This document shows positions 55,476 to 63,357 of a DNA stretch of 64,000 nucleotides, in pieces. Location of the stretch: positions 186,001 through 250,000 of the forward strand of contig NZ_SCVE01000007.1 in the NCBI RefSeq assembly GCF_004297105.1, written 5' to 3'. The DNA is from Herbiconiux sp. (GTDB taxonomy: Bacteria; Actinomycetota; Actinomycetes; Actinomycetales; Microbacteriaceae). Numbering within the stretch: position 1 is the stretch's first letter; each line of letters begins with the position of its first letter. The notes under the pieces are model-generated. The model made no database searches. It saw nothing but the letters and a program-made list of their open reading frames with translations, and was not told where the DNA came from. A program made the position numbers and the translations under genes.

Positions 55476-56306
55476 ATGACCCGACATCCCCGCCTCATGC
55501 CCGAGCACCCGAGAATGTTCTCGGCCACGGTCGTGCGGTCGGTGCGCCTCGCGCCATCGTTCCAGCGCGTGACGGTGGCCGGCGCCGACCTGGCCGACTT
55601 CGAGTGGCGCGGATTCGACCACTGGTTCCGGCTGTTCCTCCCGCCCGCGCCCGGCGCGCCCCTCGTGCTGCCGCGCGTCAGCGGGCGGTCGTGGTGGAAG
55701 CCGTATCTCGCCATCGCCGAGCACGAACGGCCGCACTGCAGCAACTACACCGTGGCCGCGCTGCGCCGCACCGCAGAGGGCGGTGCCGAGATGGACATCG
55801 ACGTCGTGCTGCATCACGACAGCGAGGGGGCGATCGCCGGTGGCGTCGCCATCTGGGCCTCCACCGCCACGGCGGGTTCGCCGCTGGCGATGCTCGATCA
55901 GGGACCCCTGTTCGACCCGCCCGCCGATACCCGCGCGGTGCACCTGGTCACCGACGAGAGCGGCCTGCCCGCGGTGCGCGGCATCCTGCGCGACCTGTCC
56001 GCGGATGCGGCGGGAACCGCGATCATCGAGGTGCCGAGCCCGGGCGACGTCGAGGAGCTGACCCGTCCCGCCGACGTCGACGTCACCTGGATCGTGCGCC
56101 ACGACCAGACCGCCGTGCCCGGTGCGGCGGCGCTCGCCGCCGTGCAGACCTCGGTGGCCGCGGTCGGCCGGGTGGATCCGCTCGACTACGCCTTCGTCGT
56201 CGGCGAGTCGACCCTCGCGACGGAGGGCCGCCGCGCCGTGCACCGGGCGGGGCTGCCCAAGTCGCGCATCCTGTTCTCCGGCTTCTGGAAGCACGAGGGG
56301 CACTGA
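55476..56306 (+). CDS. Siderophore-interacting protein (ferric-chelate reductase)
   Basis: A 276-residue SIP-family flavoprotein: FSATVVRSVRLAPSFQRVTVAGADL, an FAD-binding block near NYTVAALRR, HHDSEGAIAGGVAIWAS and the C-terminal LPKSRILFSGFWKHEGH. It reduces imported ferric siderophore in the cytoplasm, releasing iron. It is divergent from the permease operon across one iron box. No ribosome-binding site; TAATAG at 55460-55465 would put transcription within a few bases of the ATG, so the message is probably leaderless. Confidence 0.93.
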   Translation: MTRHPRLMPEHPRMFSATVVRSVRLAPSFQRVTVAGADLADFEWRGFDHWFRLFLPPAPGAPLVLPRVSGRSWWKPYLAIAEHERPHCSNYTVAALRRTAEGGAEMDIDVVLHHDSEGAIAGGVAIWASTATAGSPLAMLDQGPLFDPPADTRAVHLVTDESGLPAVRGILRDLSADAAGTAIIEVPSPGDVEELTRPADVDVTWIVRHDQTAVPGAAALAAVQTSVAAVGRVDPLDYAFVVGESTLATEGRRAVHRAGLPKSRILFSGFWKHEGH

Positions 56307-56371
56307 TCGGCCGATCCTCTCGGGCCTCGAGGGGCTGGCCGACTCCAGGTCGGGCGGAGCATGATCGGAGC

Positions 56372-57418
56372 ATGGCTCATCCACAACTCCCCGCCCCCAT
56401 GCTCGCGAAGGCGCTCGACGTCGTACCCGAGCCGGATCGAGTTGACGGTGGGCTCTCCTACGAGCCGAAGTGGGACGGCTTCCGCGGCATCGTCTCGTTC
56501 GACGGCACCTCGGTCGAGATCGGCAGCCGCGGCGCCAAGCCGCTCACCCGGTACTTCCCCGAGCTCACGGAGGCGCTCGGCCGCCTGCTGCCCGGCCCCT
56601 GCGTGCTCGACGGCGAGATCGTGGTGCCGCAGGGCGCTCCCGGGAGCCAGCGGCTCGACTGGGAGGCGCTGTCGCAGCGCATCCACCCCGCGGAGTCGCG
56701 CATCCGCACCCTGGCGGCGGAGACACCCGCCCTGTTCGTGGCGTTCGACCTGCTGCGCCAGGGCGACGACGACCTGACGGGGGAGCCGTTCGGCGCGCGC
56801 CGGGCTGCTCTCGAGGGGTTCGCGGGCAGCCTCGGCACGCCGCTGCACGTCACGCGCACGACGACGGATGTCGCCCTCGCCCGCCGCTGGCTCGCCGAGT
56901 TCGAGGGCGCGGGGCTCGACGGCGTGGTGGCGAAGCCGCTCGCCGCGCCGTATGCGCCCGGCAAGCGCACGCTGTTCAAGATCAAGCACCATCGCACCGC
57001 CGACGTCGTGGTGCTGGGGTACCGGGTGCACAAGAGCGGAACGGGGGTCGGTTCGCTGCTGGTGGGGTTGTTCGGCGACGACGGCGAGCTGCGCGGAGTC
57101 GGCGGCATCTCGGCCTTCAGCGATGTGCGCCGGCGGGAGCTGGTCGACGAGCTCGCACCGCTGGTCGAGCACGATGCCGACGGCGGGATCGTGCGCGGAG
57201 AGGGGGAGCGCAATCGCTTCTCGGCGTCGAAGGACGTGTCGTTCGTGCGGCTGCGCCCCGAGCGAGTTGTGGAGGTGCGGTACGACCAGATGGAGGGATC
57301 GCGCTTCCGGCACACCGTGCAGTTCGAACGGTGGCGGCCCGATCGGGATGCACGGTCGTGCACGTTCGAGCAGCTCGACCTCCCGGCGGCCTACGACCTG
57401 GGAGACGTTCTGCTCTAG
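56372..57418 (+). CDS. ATP-dependent DNA ligase (LigC type)
   Basis: A 348-residue ATP-dependent DNA ligase. The adenylated lysine is in motif I, EPKWDGFRG (Lys33). VLDGEIVVPQG, FVAFDLLRQG, GLDGVVAKPL and LFKIKHHRTADVVVLGY are the other nucleotidyltransferase motifs, followed by an OB-fold. No polymerase, nuclease or Ku domain is attached, so it is the stand-alone LigC form, which in mycobacteria assists repair. The main NAD-dependent LigA is not here. Ribosome-binding site CGGAGC. Confidence 0.92.
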   Translation: MAHPQLPAPMLAKALDVVPEPDRVDGGLSYEPKWDGFRGIVSFDGTSVEIGSRGAKPLTRYFPELTEALGRLLPGPCVLDGEIVVPQGAPGSQRLDWEALSQRIHPAESRIRTLAAETPALFVAFDLLRQGDDDLTGEPFGARRAALEGFAGSLGTPLHVTRTTTDVALARRWLAEFEGAGLDGVVAKPLAAPYAPGKRTLFKIKHHRTADVVVLGYRVHKSGTGVGSLLVGLFGDDGELRGVGGISAFSDVRRRELVDELAPLVEHDADGGIVRGEGERNRFSASKDVSFVRLRPERVVEVRYDQMEGSRFRHTVQFERWRPDRDARSCTFEQLDLPAAYDLGDVLL

Positions 57419-57454
57419 CGGCGCGGCCGCATCCGCTCGTCACCCCCGCGAGGA

Positions 57455-58819
57455 TCAGAAGTCGTCGACGTGGAGGTGGTTGCAGGTGTCGGCGAACCCG
57501 ACGAAGTTGATGTAGCTCGGCTCGTTACCGGCCGAGAGGCGGCAGTTCTGCTGGCCCACCCGTGACCCGTTCGGCATGATCGGGTCGAGCACCTTGATGA
57601 GGTTGAGCGAGGCGCTGTTCGCGCCCGTGGTCGGCACCCCGCCGACCGAGGTGAAGTCGACCGCGTGGCCGCCGCCCTGCTTGTAGTGGGCGGATGCCGT
57701 GCCCGCGCCCTCGATCTGGCCCGTGCAGCGCCGGCTGATGTCGCTCACGCCGGCGCTGCCGAAGGCGCGCACGGCGGCCACCATCGCCTGCAGGATCGTG
57801 ACGTCGATGCCGCAGTTCTCCACGCTCTTGCCCTGAGCGATCCAGGCGATCTCGAAGATGTGGTCGGGGCTCGATCCGTGGAACTGACCGGATGCGACGT
57901 ACCCCATGAGTTCCTCGGCGAGAGCCTGGGCATCCCCCGACACGGCACCCACGACGTTCCCGCCGCCGCGCGCGGCTGCGGCCGCGGCGGCTGCCGCGGC
58001 TGCAGCCGCAGCCGCAGCTGCTGCCGCCGCGGCCACGCCGGCCTGGTACTGCTGTTCGGTCGTGGCCACGTTCTGCTGAAGGCTCACGAGCTGTGCGTCG
58101 AGCTCGGCCTGGTGCGCCGACTGCTCCTGCAGAGCGGCCACCATGGCCTGCTGCGCGGCGGCGGCGTCCTCGAGGGCTTTCTGGGCGGCATCCGCCAACG
58201 TCGTGAGCTGGTCTTTCGCCACGGCGGCCTGTTCGGCCAGGGAGGTGGAGGTGTTGGCGTCCTGTTCGGCGCTGGCGTAGATCGCGTTCACCGCCTGGGC
58301 GAGCTGGCCGGCTGAGCTGAGCTGGTTGAGCAGGTCGTCGGCCTGGCTCGAGCTGCTCGTGAGCAGGAGCGAGGTGAGGTCGTTGCCTCCGGTGCGGGCG
58401 AACTGCGAGGCCACGACCGCGGCACGCTTCTTCGAGGCATCGGCGGCGGTGGCGGCCGCCGCTGCGCTCGCGGCAAGGGCGTCGGACTTCGCCTGGCCGG
58501 CTGCCAGGGCGGCCTCCGCGGCATCGTTCTCGGTGGTGCGCTGGTCGACGAGCTGACGGGCGGCGTCGGCTTTGGCCTGCAGGTCGGCGATGATGTTCGT
58601 GATCGTGGTGATCTCGGCCTGTTTGGCGCTCTCGCTGGCGCGGGCCGCCTGCACGTCGTCCCAGCTCGGGTACGAGTCGGCATGGGCGGCGGTCGGGGTG
58701 CCGAGGATGGTCGAGGCCACGGCGACGGCCACGATCAGCACCGTGGGCAGCGCGGGGAAGCGGAGCCTGCGCCGGCGTCGGCCGGATCGGGTGGCGGGTG
58801 AAGCGGAGAGCGCGGTCAT
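57455..58819 (-). CDS. Secreted coiled-coil protein with M15-like peptidase domain
   Basis: A 454-residue exported protein. A long signal (Arg-rich start, LPTVLIVAVAVASTILGTPTAAHA) leads to a heptad-rich coiled coil (about 50-250, NlpC/P60-partner type). An almost pure alanine linker (about 260-285) precedes a C-terminal domain with SAHYKQGGGHAVDF and CNHLHVDDF, the HxxD...H zinc arrangement of VanY/M15-type D,D-peptidases. Three Cys pairs may form disulphides. It probably works on peptidoglycan during growth or division. A GAGGA ribosome-binding site sits between the ATG and a (CGTG)7 microsatellite. Confidence 0.85.
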   Translation of the reverse strand: MTALSASPATRSGRRRRRLRFPALPTVLIVAVAVASTILGTPTAAHADSYPSWDDVQAARASESAKQAEITTITNIIADLQAKADAARQLVDQRTTENDAAEAALAAGQAKSDALAASAAAAATAADASKKRAAVVASQFARTGGNDLTSLLLTSSSSQADDLLNQLSSAGQLAQAVNAIYASAEQDANTSTSLAEQAAVAKDQLTTLADAAQKALEDAAAAQQAMVAALQEQSAHQAELDAQLVSLQQNVATTEQQYQAGVAAAAAAAAAAAAAAAAAAAAARGGGNVVGAVSGDAQALAEELMGYVASGQFHGSSPDHIFEIAWIAQGKSVENCGIDVTILQAMVAAVRAFGSAGVSDISRRCTGQIEGAGTASAHYKQGGGHAVDFTSVGGVPTTGANSASLNLIKVLDPIMPNGSRVGQQNCRLSAGNEPSYINFVGFADTCNHLHVDDF

Positions 58820-58826
58820 GAATCCT

Positions 58827-58854
58827 CGTGCGTGCGTGCGTGCGTGCGTGCGTG
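58827..58854. repeat. (CGTG)7 tetranucleotide microsatellite
   Basis: Seven perfect CGTG units (CACG on the coding strand of the leftward gene), ending 7 bp before the ATG at 58819 and directly abutting its GAGGA ribosome-binding site. Slippage here would change the leader, not the reading frame. Confidence 0.95.
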
Positions 58855-58987
58855 GCCGCAGGGGCGACCTGGAGTTCCAGACCTCATCTAAACCCGAGGG
58901 TGCTCCGCGGGTGGCATCCCGAGGCGGCAATTCGCAAAATCGTTGACCGCCCTGAAGCACCTGCCACGGCTGCTGTATGGTCGGCGC

Positions 58988-59584
58988 ATGAAGAACTCTC
59001 CCGCCCGCGGCGACGACAGCCCCGGGCGCTTCGGCGCGTCGGCGACCGCCGAGGTGGCGCCGCGATCGGTGGGCCGCGTCGACATCGCGTACAACCCCGC
59101 GGTCGATGGTGACGCGGATCCGGGCGAGATCGTATGGACCTGGGTGCCCTACGAGGAGAACGACGGGCGCGGCAAAGACCGGCCCGTGCTCGTGGTGGCC
59201 CGCGAGGCCGGCGGAACACTGCTCGGCCTGCAGCTCACCTCGAAGCCGCACGACGGAACCTGGGACGTGGGCATCGGCAGTGGCGCGTGGGACTCGGCCG
59301 GGCGGCCGAGCTGGGTGCGCCTCGAACGGGTGTTCCGCCTGCACCAGGGCGGCGTGCGACGCGAGGCGGTGGCGCTCGACCGCGCGGCGTTCGGGCGCGT
59401 GAGCGCGGAGCTCGTGAAGCGCTACGGCTGGGCCACGGGCGCGCCGGCAGGCGGCGCAGCGAGGTCGGGCGCGGCGGCGGCGACGGGCGGCGCAGCGAGG
59501 TCGGGCGCGGCGGCGGCGACGGGCGCGGCGGTGGGCGCATCCGTGCTGCGGCTCGTGCGCACCCTCTTCGGCCGCCGCCGCTGA
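58988..59584 (+). CDS. PemK/MazF-like protein with repeat tail
   Basis: A 198-residue protein. The central part (about 35-140: VDIAYNPAVDGDADPGEIVWTWVPYEEND, KDRPVLVVAREAGGTLLGLQLTSKPHD, SWVRLERVFRLHQGGVRREA) matches the PemK/MazF-type growth-inhibitor fold, with PGEIVWTWVPY in place of the usual PGDIVWV. The C-terminus carries two 12-residue repeats (GGAARSGAAAAT) and a basic end. No antitoxin gene is adjacent, so it may be a solitary domain with another role. Divergent from the coiled-coil gene. Confidence 0.75.
   Translation: MKNSPARGDDSPGRFGASATAEVAPRSVGRVDIAYNPAVDGDADPGEIVWTWVPYEENDGRGKDRPVLVVAREAGGTLLGLQLTSKPHDGTWDVGIGSGAWDSAGRPSWVRLERVFRLHQGGVRREAVALDRAAFGRVSAELVKRYGWATGAPAGGAARSGAAAATGGAARSGAAAATGAAVGASVLRLVRTLFGRRR
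59450..59521 (+). repeat. Two identical 36-bp tandem repeats inside the PemK-like gene
   Basis: 59450-59485 and 59486-59521 are identical 36-mers in frame, each coding 12 residues of a Gly/Ala/Arg tail. Exact identity at the DNA level implies recent duplication. Confidence 0.95.
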
Positions 59585-59648
59585 ACCCTCCACATCCGTC
59601 ACTGCGACCCCTGCGCGATGCAAAGAGCTGAACAGAAGTGCAACCTCA

Positions 59649-59780
59649 GATCCGTCACATTTTGCTCGTATTCGCGTCGTTCTGCACCAAAAGTGACGGA
59701 CGTGGGGAAGCGCGACCCCGAGATCCGTCAGTTTCTGCGCGTAGTGGAACAAATTCGCGCAAAAAGTGACGGATGTGGGG
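59649..59780. repeat. Tandem palindromic repeat element (two 59-bp copies)
   Basis: Copies at 59649-59707 and 59722-59780 (period 73). Each starts GATCCGTCA and ends TGACGGA(C/T)GTGGGG, so the ends are inverted repeats. In copy 2 the arms extend inward (TTTCTGCGCG / CGCGCAAAAA), giving a long hairpin; copy 1's centre has diverged. A further ATCCGTCAC half lies at 59594-59602. They lie in the gap between convergent genes, as REP-type elements do. Confidence 0.8.
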
Positions 59781-59791
59781 AGGAGGGACGG

Positions 59792-60394
59792 TCAGGGGTG
59801 GTGCGGCTCGAGGGGGTTGCGCGACATCCGCTCGTCGATGCCGCTCGCCAGGGCGTCGGCTGCCGCACCCGAGGGCTTGCGCGAGGCCTGCTCGCGCAGG
59901 CAGCCCACGAACTCGTCGCGGAGTGAGGAGCGCGGGTACCGCTCCAGCACCGCGGTTCGCAGCGAGGCCGGCCAGAGCTCGCTGTCGCGGCCCGAGATGT
60001 CGAGGCCGGTGGCCACGCAGAGCAGGTGGCCCTCGGCGTCGACCGCGGGATCGACCTCGTTCCACATGTGCCGCACGATGACGTCGCCGACCCGCTCTCG
60101 GCGGGCGGGCCCCCATCCGGCGCCGGCGGCGAACACCCGGGCCACGTGGCCCCCGGCGTGCTCGAACTCGAGCCGGTGGTTGTCGAACTCGGGCACGAGA
60201 CCGATGTCGTGCAGCAGAGCGGCGACGGCGAGCAACTCCTCGTCGACCTCGAGACCGAGCTGCTCGCCCCGGGCGGTGGCCCACAGATACGAGCGGATGC
60301 AGTGGTTCAGCATCGCAGGCGAGTGGTAGGCGGAAGCCACCTCGAGGGCCGCATCCACGGCGGCGGTCGAGGGCAGGCTGACGGTGCGCGACAT
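59792..60394 (-). CDS. HD-domain metal-dependent phosphohydrolase-like protein
   Basis: A 200-residue HD-superfamily protein: NHCIRSYLWATARG, LLHDIGLVPEF (the HD pair), EHAGGHVARVF and VIVRHMWNEVDP. This pattern is that of cyanamide-hydratase/DJ-1-like HD proteins that act on small metabolites or nucleotides; the substrate is unknown. The start ATG at 60394 follows CTGGGGGC. The longer frame to 60637 crosses a hairpin and the neighbouring SHOCT gene, so it is not used. Confidence 0.85.
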   Translation of the reverse strand: MSRTVSLPSTAAVDAALEVASAYHSPAMLNHCIRSYLWATARGEQLGLEVDEELLAVAALLHDIGLVPEFDNHRLEFEHAGGHVARVFAAGAGWGPARRERVGDVIVRHMWNEVDPAVDAEGHLLCVATGLDISGRDSELWPASLRTAVLERYPRSSLRDEFVGCLREQASRKPSGAAADALASGIDERMSRNPLEPHHP

Positions 60395-60456
60395 GCCCCC
60401 AGTCTCGCGCGTCACACCCCCACCCACCCCGCCCTCCTCGCGACTCGGCACTTTTG

Positions 60457-60480
60457 GCCCTAAGACTGGCGGTTTAGGGC
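60457..60480. terminator. Hairpin between SHOCT and HD genes
   Basis: GCCCTAA (60457-60463) and TTAGGGC (60474-60480) form a 7-bp stem with a 10-nt loop, extendable by two pairs past one mismatch. It lies 38 bp after the SHOCT gene's stop. Its flank reads CCAAAAGTG on the minus strand, like the flank of the palindromic elements at 59649-59780. Confidence 0.5.
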
Positions 60481-60518
60481 GAATTTCGACGGGTCGCCAG
60501 GAGGGGGAGGGGGAGGGG

Positions 60519-60848
60519 TCAATGGGTCGGGTAGGGCGGGGTGGGGTTGTTGGCGCGGAGCACCTCGAGGCGGGCGCGGTATTCCACCTCGTCGATGTCG
60601 CCCTGGGCGAAGCGTTCGGCGAGGGTGGCCTCGGCACGGCGCCCGCCCGAGGCGAACTCGCCCGCGCGGTGGGCCCAGGCGGCCCGGCGCCAGCGGCGGC
60701 CGACCGTGGCGAAGAGGATGATCACCACGGCGATCCCGAACAGCGGGATGAGCAGGAACAGGAAGGCGAAACCGCCTCCACCCCCGCCGAACGGGTGGGC
60801 GAGAGCGGCCGGAGCGGCGGTCGAGGCGAGAGCGAGTGAGGAGAGCAC
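60519..60848 (-). CDS. SHOCT-domain small membrane protein
   Basis: A 109-residue protein. A cleavable or uncleaved signal (VLSSLALASTAAPAALAHP) and a Gly-rich turn precede a helix (GFAFLFLLIPLFGIAVVIILF). A basic stretch and the C-terminal SHOCT motif (ATLAERFAQGDIDEVEYRARLEVLR) follow. SHOCT segments are short oligomerisation or membrane-associated domains. I use the GTG at 60848 because AGAAGGATCACA precedes it; the frame extends to 60932 without a site. Confidence 0.8.
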   Translation of the reverse strand: MLSSLALASTAAPAALAHPFGGGGGGFAFLFLLIPLFGIAVVIILFATVGRRWRRAAWAHRAGEFASGGRRAEATLAERFAQGDIDEVEYRARLEVLRANNPTPPYPTH

Positions 60849-60995
60849 TGTGATCCTTCTTCCAGAAGACGGTGCAGCGGATGCTGCGGCGGCGGGATCC
60901 GGTGGAACCCGCACATCCAGACTCGCCGTCACGGTGCATTCGCGAATCCGCCCGCGGGCGGCACTTGCTCTACTCCCACGGGATCAGAAGAGCCC

Positions 60996-61646
60996 TCAGC
61001 TCACGAGACCGGTGCCGTACGCGATGATCACGAGCTGAACGCGGTCGCGCGCCGCCAGCTTCGACATGATGCGCGACACGTGGGTCTTCGCCGTGAGCGG
61101 GCTGAGGAAGAGCCGCGCACCGATCTCGTCGTTCGTGAGGCCGGCACCCACGAGCGCCAGCACCTCGCGCTCGCGGGCGGTGAGCACCTCGAGCCGGCTG
61201 CGGTCGGGAGCATCCGTGAGCCCACCCGCGAAGCGCTCGAGCAGGCGCCGGGTGACTCCCGGGCTGAGCAGCGCGTCGCCGCCCGCCACGACCCGCACGG
61301 CCCGGATGAGTTCCACGGGTTCGGTGTCTTTCACGAGGAAACCGCTCGCGCCGGCACGGATGGCGCGGGCGACGTACTCGTCGAGCTCGAAGGTGGTGAC
61401 GATCACGATCCGGGTGGCGGCCAGGGCGGCGTCGGCCGTGATCTGCTCGGTGGCCCAGAGGCCGTCGCCGTCGGGCATCCGGATGTCCATCAGCACCACA
61501 TCAGGACGCTGCGCCTTCACGAGCGCCACGGCCTCGACGCCCGAGGCGGCTTCGCCCACGACCTCGACGTCGGGCTCGTGCTGCAGCAGCGCGCGGAAGC
61601 CGGCCCGGATGAGCCCCTGGTCGTCGGCGATGGCCACGCGGATCAT
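60996..61646 (-). CDS. NarL-family response regulator
   Basis: A 216-residue response regulator. The receiver has VAIADDQGLIRAGF, phosphorylatable Asp in VVLMDIRMPDGDG, and LVKDT near its end. A LuxR-type helix-turn-helix closes it (LTAREREVLALVGAGLTNDE, ARLFLSPLTAKTHVSRIM). It is coded directly after its kinase with the ATGA overlap at 61646-61643. A palindrome upstream of the kinase gene is its likely operator. Confidence 0.94.
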   Translation of the reverse strand: MIRVAIADDQGLIRAGFRALLQHEPDVEVVGEAASGVEAVALVKAQRPDVVLMDIRMPDGDGLWATEQITADAALAATRIVIVTTFELDEYVARAIRAGASGFLVKDTEPVELIRAVRVVAGGDALLSPGVTRRLLERFAGGLTDAPDRSRLEVLTAREREVLALVGAGLTNDEIGARLFLSPLTAKTHVSRIMSKLAARDRVQLVIIAYGTGLVS

Positions 61647-62995
61647 CGGGGGAACGTCGCTTCCACGGTGAAGCCGGAGGAGCCGGAGGAGCCGAGGGTC
61701 CCGGTGGTCCCGGTGGTGCCGGGGATGCTGGAGCCCACGGAGCCGCCGGAGTTCGGGCCGGCCGTGAGCCGCCCGCCGAGCAGCTCGGCCCGCTCGCGCA
61801 TGCCGAGGAGTCCGCGGCCCTCGTGGGCGGGCTCGGAGCCGAAGCCGGTGCCGGATGCGAGGCCCGCCCCGTCATCGCTGATGGTCGCCGTGTAGGCGGT
61901 GGCCGACTGGGTCAGCCGAACCGTGGCGGAGCGCGCATCCGCGTGCCGCACCACGTTCGTCAGTGCCTCCTGCACGATGCGGTAGAGCGCCAGCTGAACG
62001 GCCTGCGGTGCGTCGACGATCTCGTTCGAGAACCGCACGTCGAGACCTTGGGATGCGACCGACTCCACGAGACCGGGCAGCCGCGAGAGGTCGGGCTCGG
62101 GCACGAGCGGCGCCTCGGACGGATCGGCGACCGCATCCGGCGCCGATGGATCCCCCCGAAGCACACCCAGCACCGACCGCACCTCGTCGAGTGCCGACTT
62201 GCTCGTGCCCTTGATGTTCGCGAGCGCCTTCGCCGCCTCGGCGGGGTCGGTGTCGATGAGGTGCAGCCCCACCCCCGCCTGCACGTTGATCTGGCTGAGC
62301 GAATGGGCGAGCACGTCGTGCAGCTCGCGGGCGATGCGCACCCGCTCGGCCTGGGCTGCCGTCTGCCGGCGTTCGGCCAACCGCCGGCGGTACTCGTCGA
62401 AGCGCCGGCGACGCGTGCGGAGGCTCTCGCCGATGGCGAAGAGCAGCACCAGCCCGAGCGACACGGCCACCAGGAGGGCAGGCTGCCACGGCACGCGCAG
62501 CACGATTCCGAGAGCGACCGTGACCACCCAGGCGATGCCCACCGACCACCAGGCCCAGCGCCGGGCCCCACGCACCACGGCCCCGACGATGGCGAAGGCC
62601 ACGGCGACGTAGGGCGGAGCGGCGCTGCCCGACACGAGCAGCACGTACGCGCCCGCCGCGGCCGAGACCACCGCCACGACGGGGCCGGGGTGGCGTCGCG
62701 CGAACAGCAGCGCGAGAGGGCCCACGAGCGCGAGGCCGAGCCGGGCGGCGAAGCGCCACGGCTCGTCGTCGATCGTGGTCTCGAGGCGGCGGGCGTGCCA
62801 GGTGAGGAGGGCGGCCGGGATCTGCACGAGGAACGAGATGATCACGGGCACCCAGAGCGCGGGCCAGCCCGAGACACGGAAGCGCGGCTCCCAGAGGCTG
62901 GCGCCGGCCTCGGCCTCGGTGGCGGCATCCGTTCCGGCGAGCCAGGCCTCGCGGGCGCGCATCCGGTCGTCGAGACGGCGACCCGGGTGTGGCAT
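61643..62995 (-). CDS. Sensor histidine kinase (HisKA_3)
   Basis: A 450-residue membrane kinase. Five to six hydrophobic helices occupy about residues 45-200 (PALWVPVIISFLVQIPAALL, LGLALVGPLALLFA, ALLVAVSLGLVLLFAI). The dimerisation helix with the phospho-histidine follows (ERVRIARELHDVLAHSLSQI), then a HATPase domain (YRIVQEALTNVVRHAD, ISDDGAGLA). Near its end a low-complexity Gly/Ser/Thr run (PNSGGSVGSSIPGTTGTTGT, then LGSSGSSG) interrupts the last strand before FTVEATFPR. Paired with the NarL regulator; the stimulus is unknown. Confidence 0.93.
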   Translation of the reverse strand: MPHPGRRLDDRMRAREAWLAGTDAATEAEAGASLWEPRFRVSGWPALWVPVIISFLVQIPAALLTWHARRLETTIDDEPWRFAARLGLALVGPLALLFARRHPGPVVAVVSAAAGAYVLLVSGSAAPPYVAVAFAIVGAVVRGARRWAWWSVGIAWVVTVALGIVLRVPWQPALLVAVSLGLVLLFAIGESLRTRRRRFDEYRRRLAERRQTAAQAERVRIARELHDVLAHSLSQINVQAGVGLHLIDTDPAEAAKALANIKGTSKSALDEVRSVLGVLRGDPSAPDAVADPSEAPLVPEPDLSRLPGLVESVASQGLDVRFSNEIVDAPQAVQLALYRIVQEALTNVVRHADARSATVRLTQSATAYTATISDDGAGLASGTGFGSEPAHEGRGLLGMRERAELLGGRLTAGPNSGGSVGSSIPGTTGTTGTLGSSGSSGFTVEATFPR

Positions 62996-63048
62996 GTGTC
63001 GATGCTAGCCCCGGGGAGGGGGTGGGGCATCCGCCCTGGGGCGCCCGG

Positions 63049-63070
63049 GCGTACTCCCGTCGGAGTACGC
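63049..63070. promoter_or_regulatory. Palindromic operator upstream of the kinase/NarL operon
   Basis: GCGTACTCC-CGTC-GGAGTACGC, perfect 9-bp arms around a 4-bp centre, 54 bp before the kinase start. NarL-type regulators bind such dyads and usually control themselves. Confidence 0.75.
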
Positions 63071-63228
63071 GCGACGGGTGGGCACGACGGGAGCACACGA
63101 CGGGAGGCTCGCGCGCGGTACCGCATCCGCGCTCCGACACTCCAGAGGAGAACCCCGTTATCTGTATGAACAGCGGATGTCGGCCACGTCCGCTCTCGGA
63201 CGGCTCTCCGAGGGGGCCGTAAACGCGA

Positions 63229-63242
63229 TGTGAATTCTCACA
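63229..63242. promoter_or_regulatory. CRP/LacI-like dyad upstream of the phosphatase gene
   Basis: TGTGA-ATTC-TCACA, the same TGTGA-N4-TCACA spacing as the palindrome at 6950-6963. It lies about 115 bp before the phosphatase start. Confidence 0.45.
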
Positions 63243-63357
63243 GGAAGCGACAAGGCAGACCGGCGCCCGTCGATAGCGTGATCGGCGTCGCCTGCTGACC
63301 AAGCGCAGACGACGCCATCCCCGGCTCCTGCCGTCACTCCCGAAGGACCCACCTCGT

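Larger units (their letters stand above)
62996..63357. other. Intergenic region upstream of the two-component system and the phosphatase
   Basis: These 362 bp hold the kinase-operon palindrome (63049-63070), direct repeats CACGACGGGAG at 63083-63093 and 63096-63106, and a small CGTCCG-CTCT-CGGACG hairpin (63187-63202). A TGTGA...TCACA site (63229-63242) is also here. No credible gene lies in it. Confidence 0.6.

Noticed and set aside
57960-58040. GCN-rich repeat in the coiled-coil gene as a possible CRISPR or VNTR array
   Set aside because: It encodes an in-frame polyalanine linker with mixed alanine codons, not regular spacers or exact units.
58988-59584. PemK-like gene as half of a toxin-antitoxin pair
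   Set aside because: No small antitoxin ORF with a ribosome-binding site precedes or follows it; the gap after it is filled with palindromic elements.
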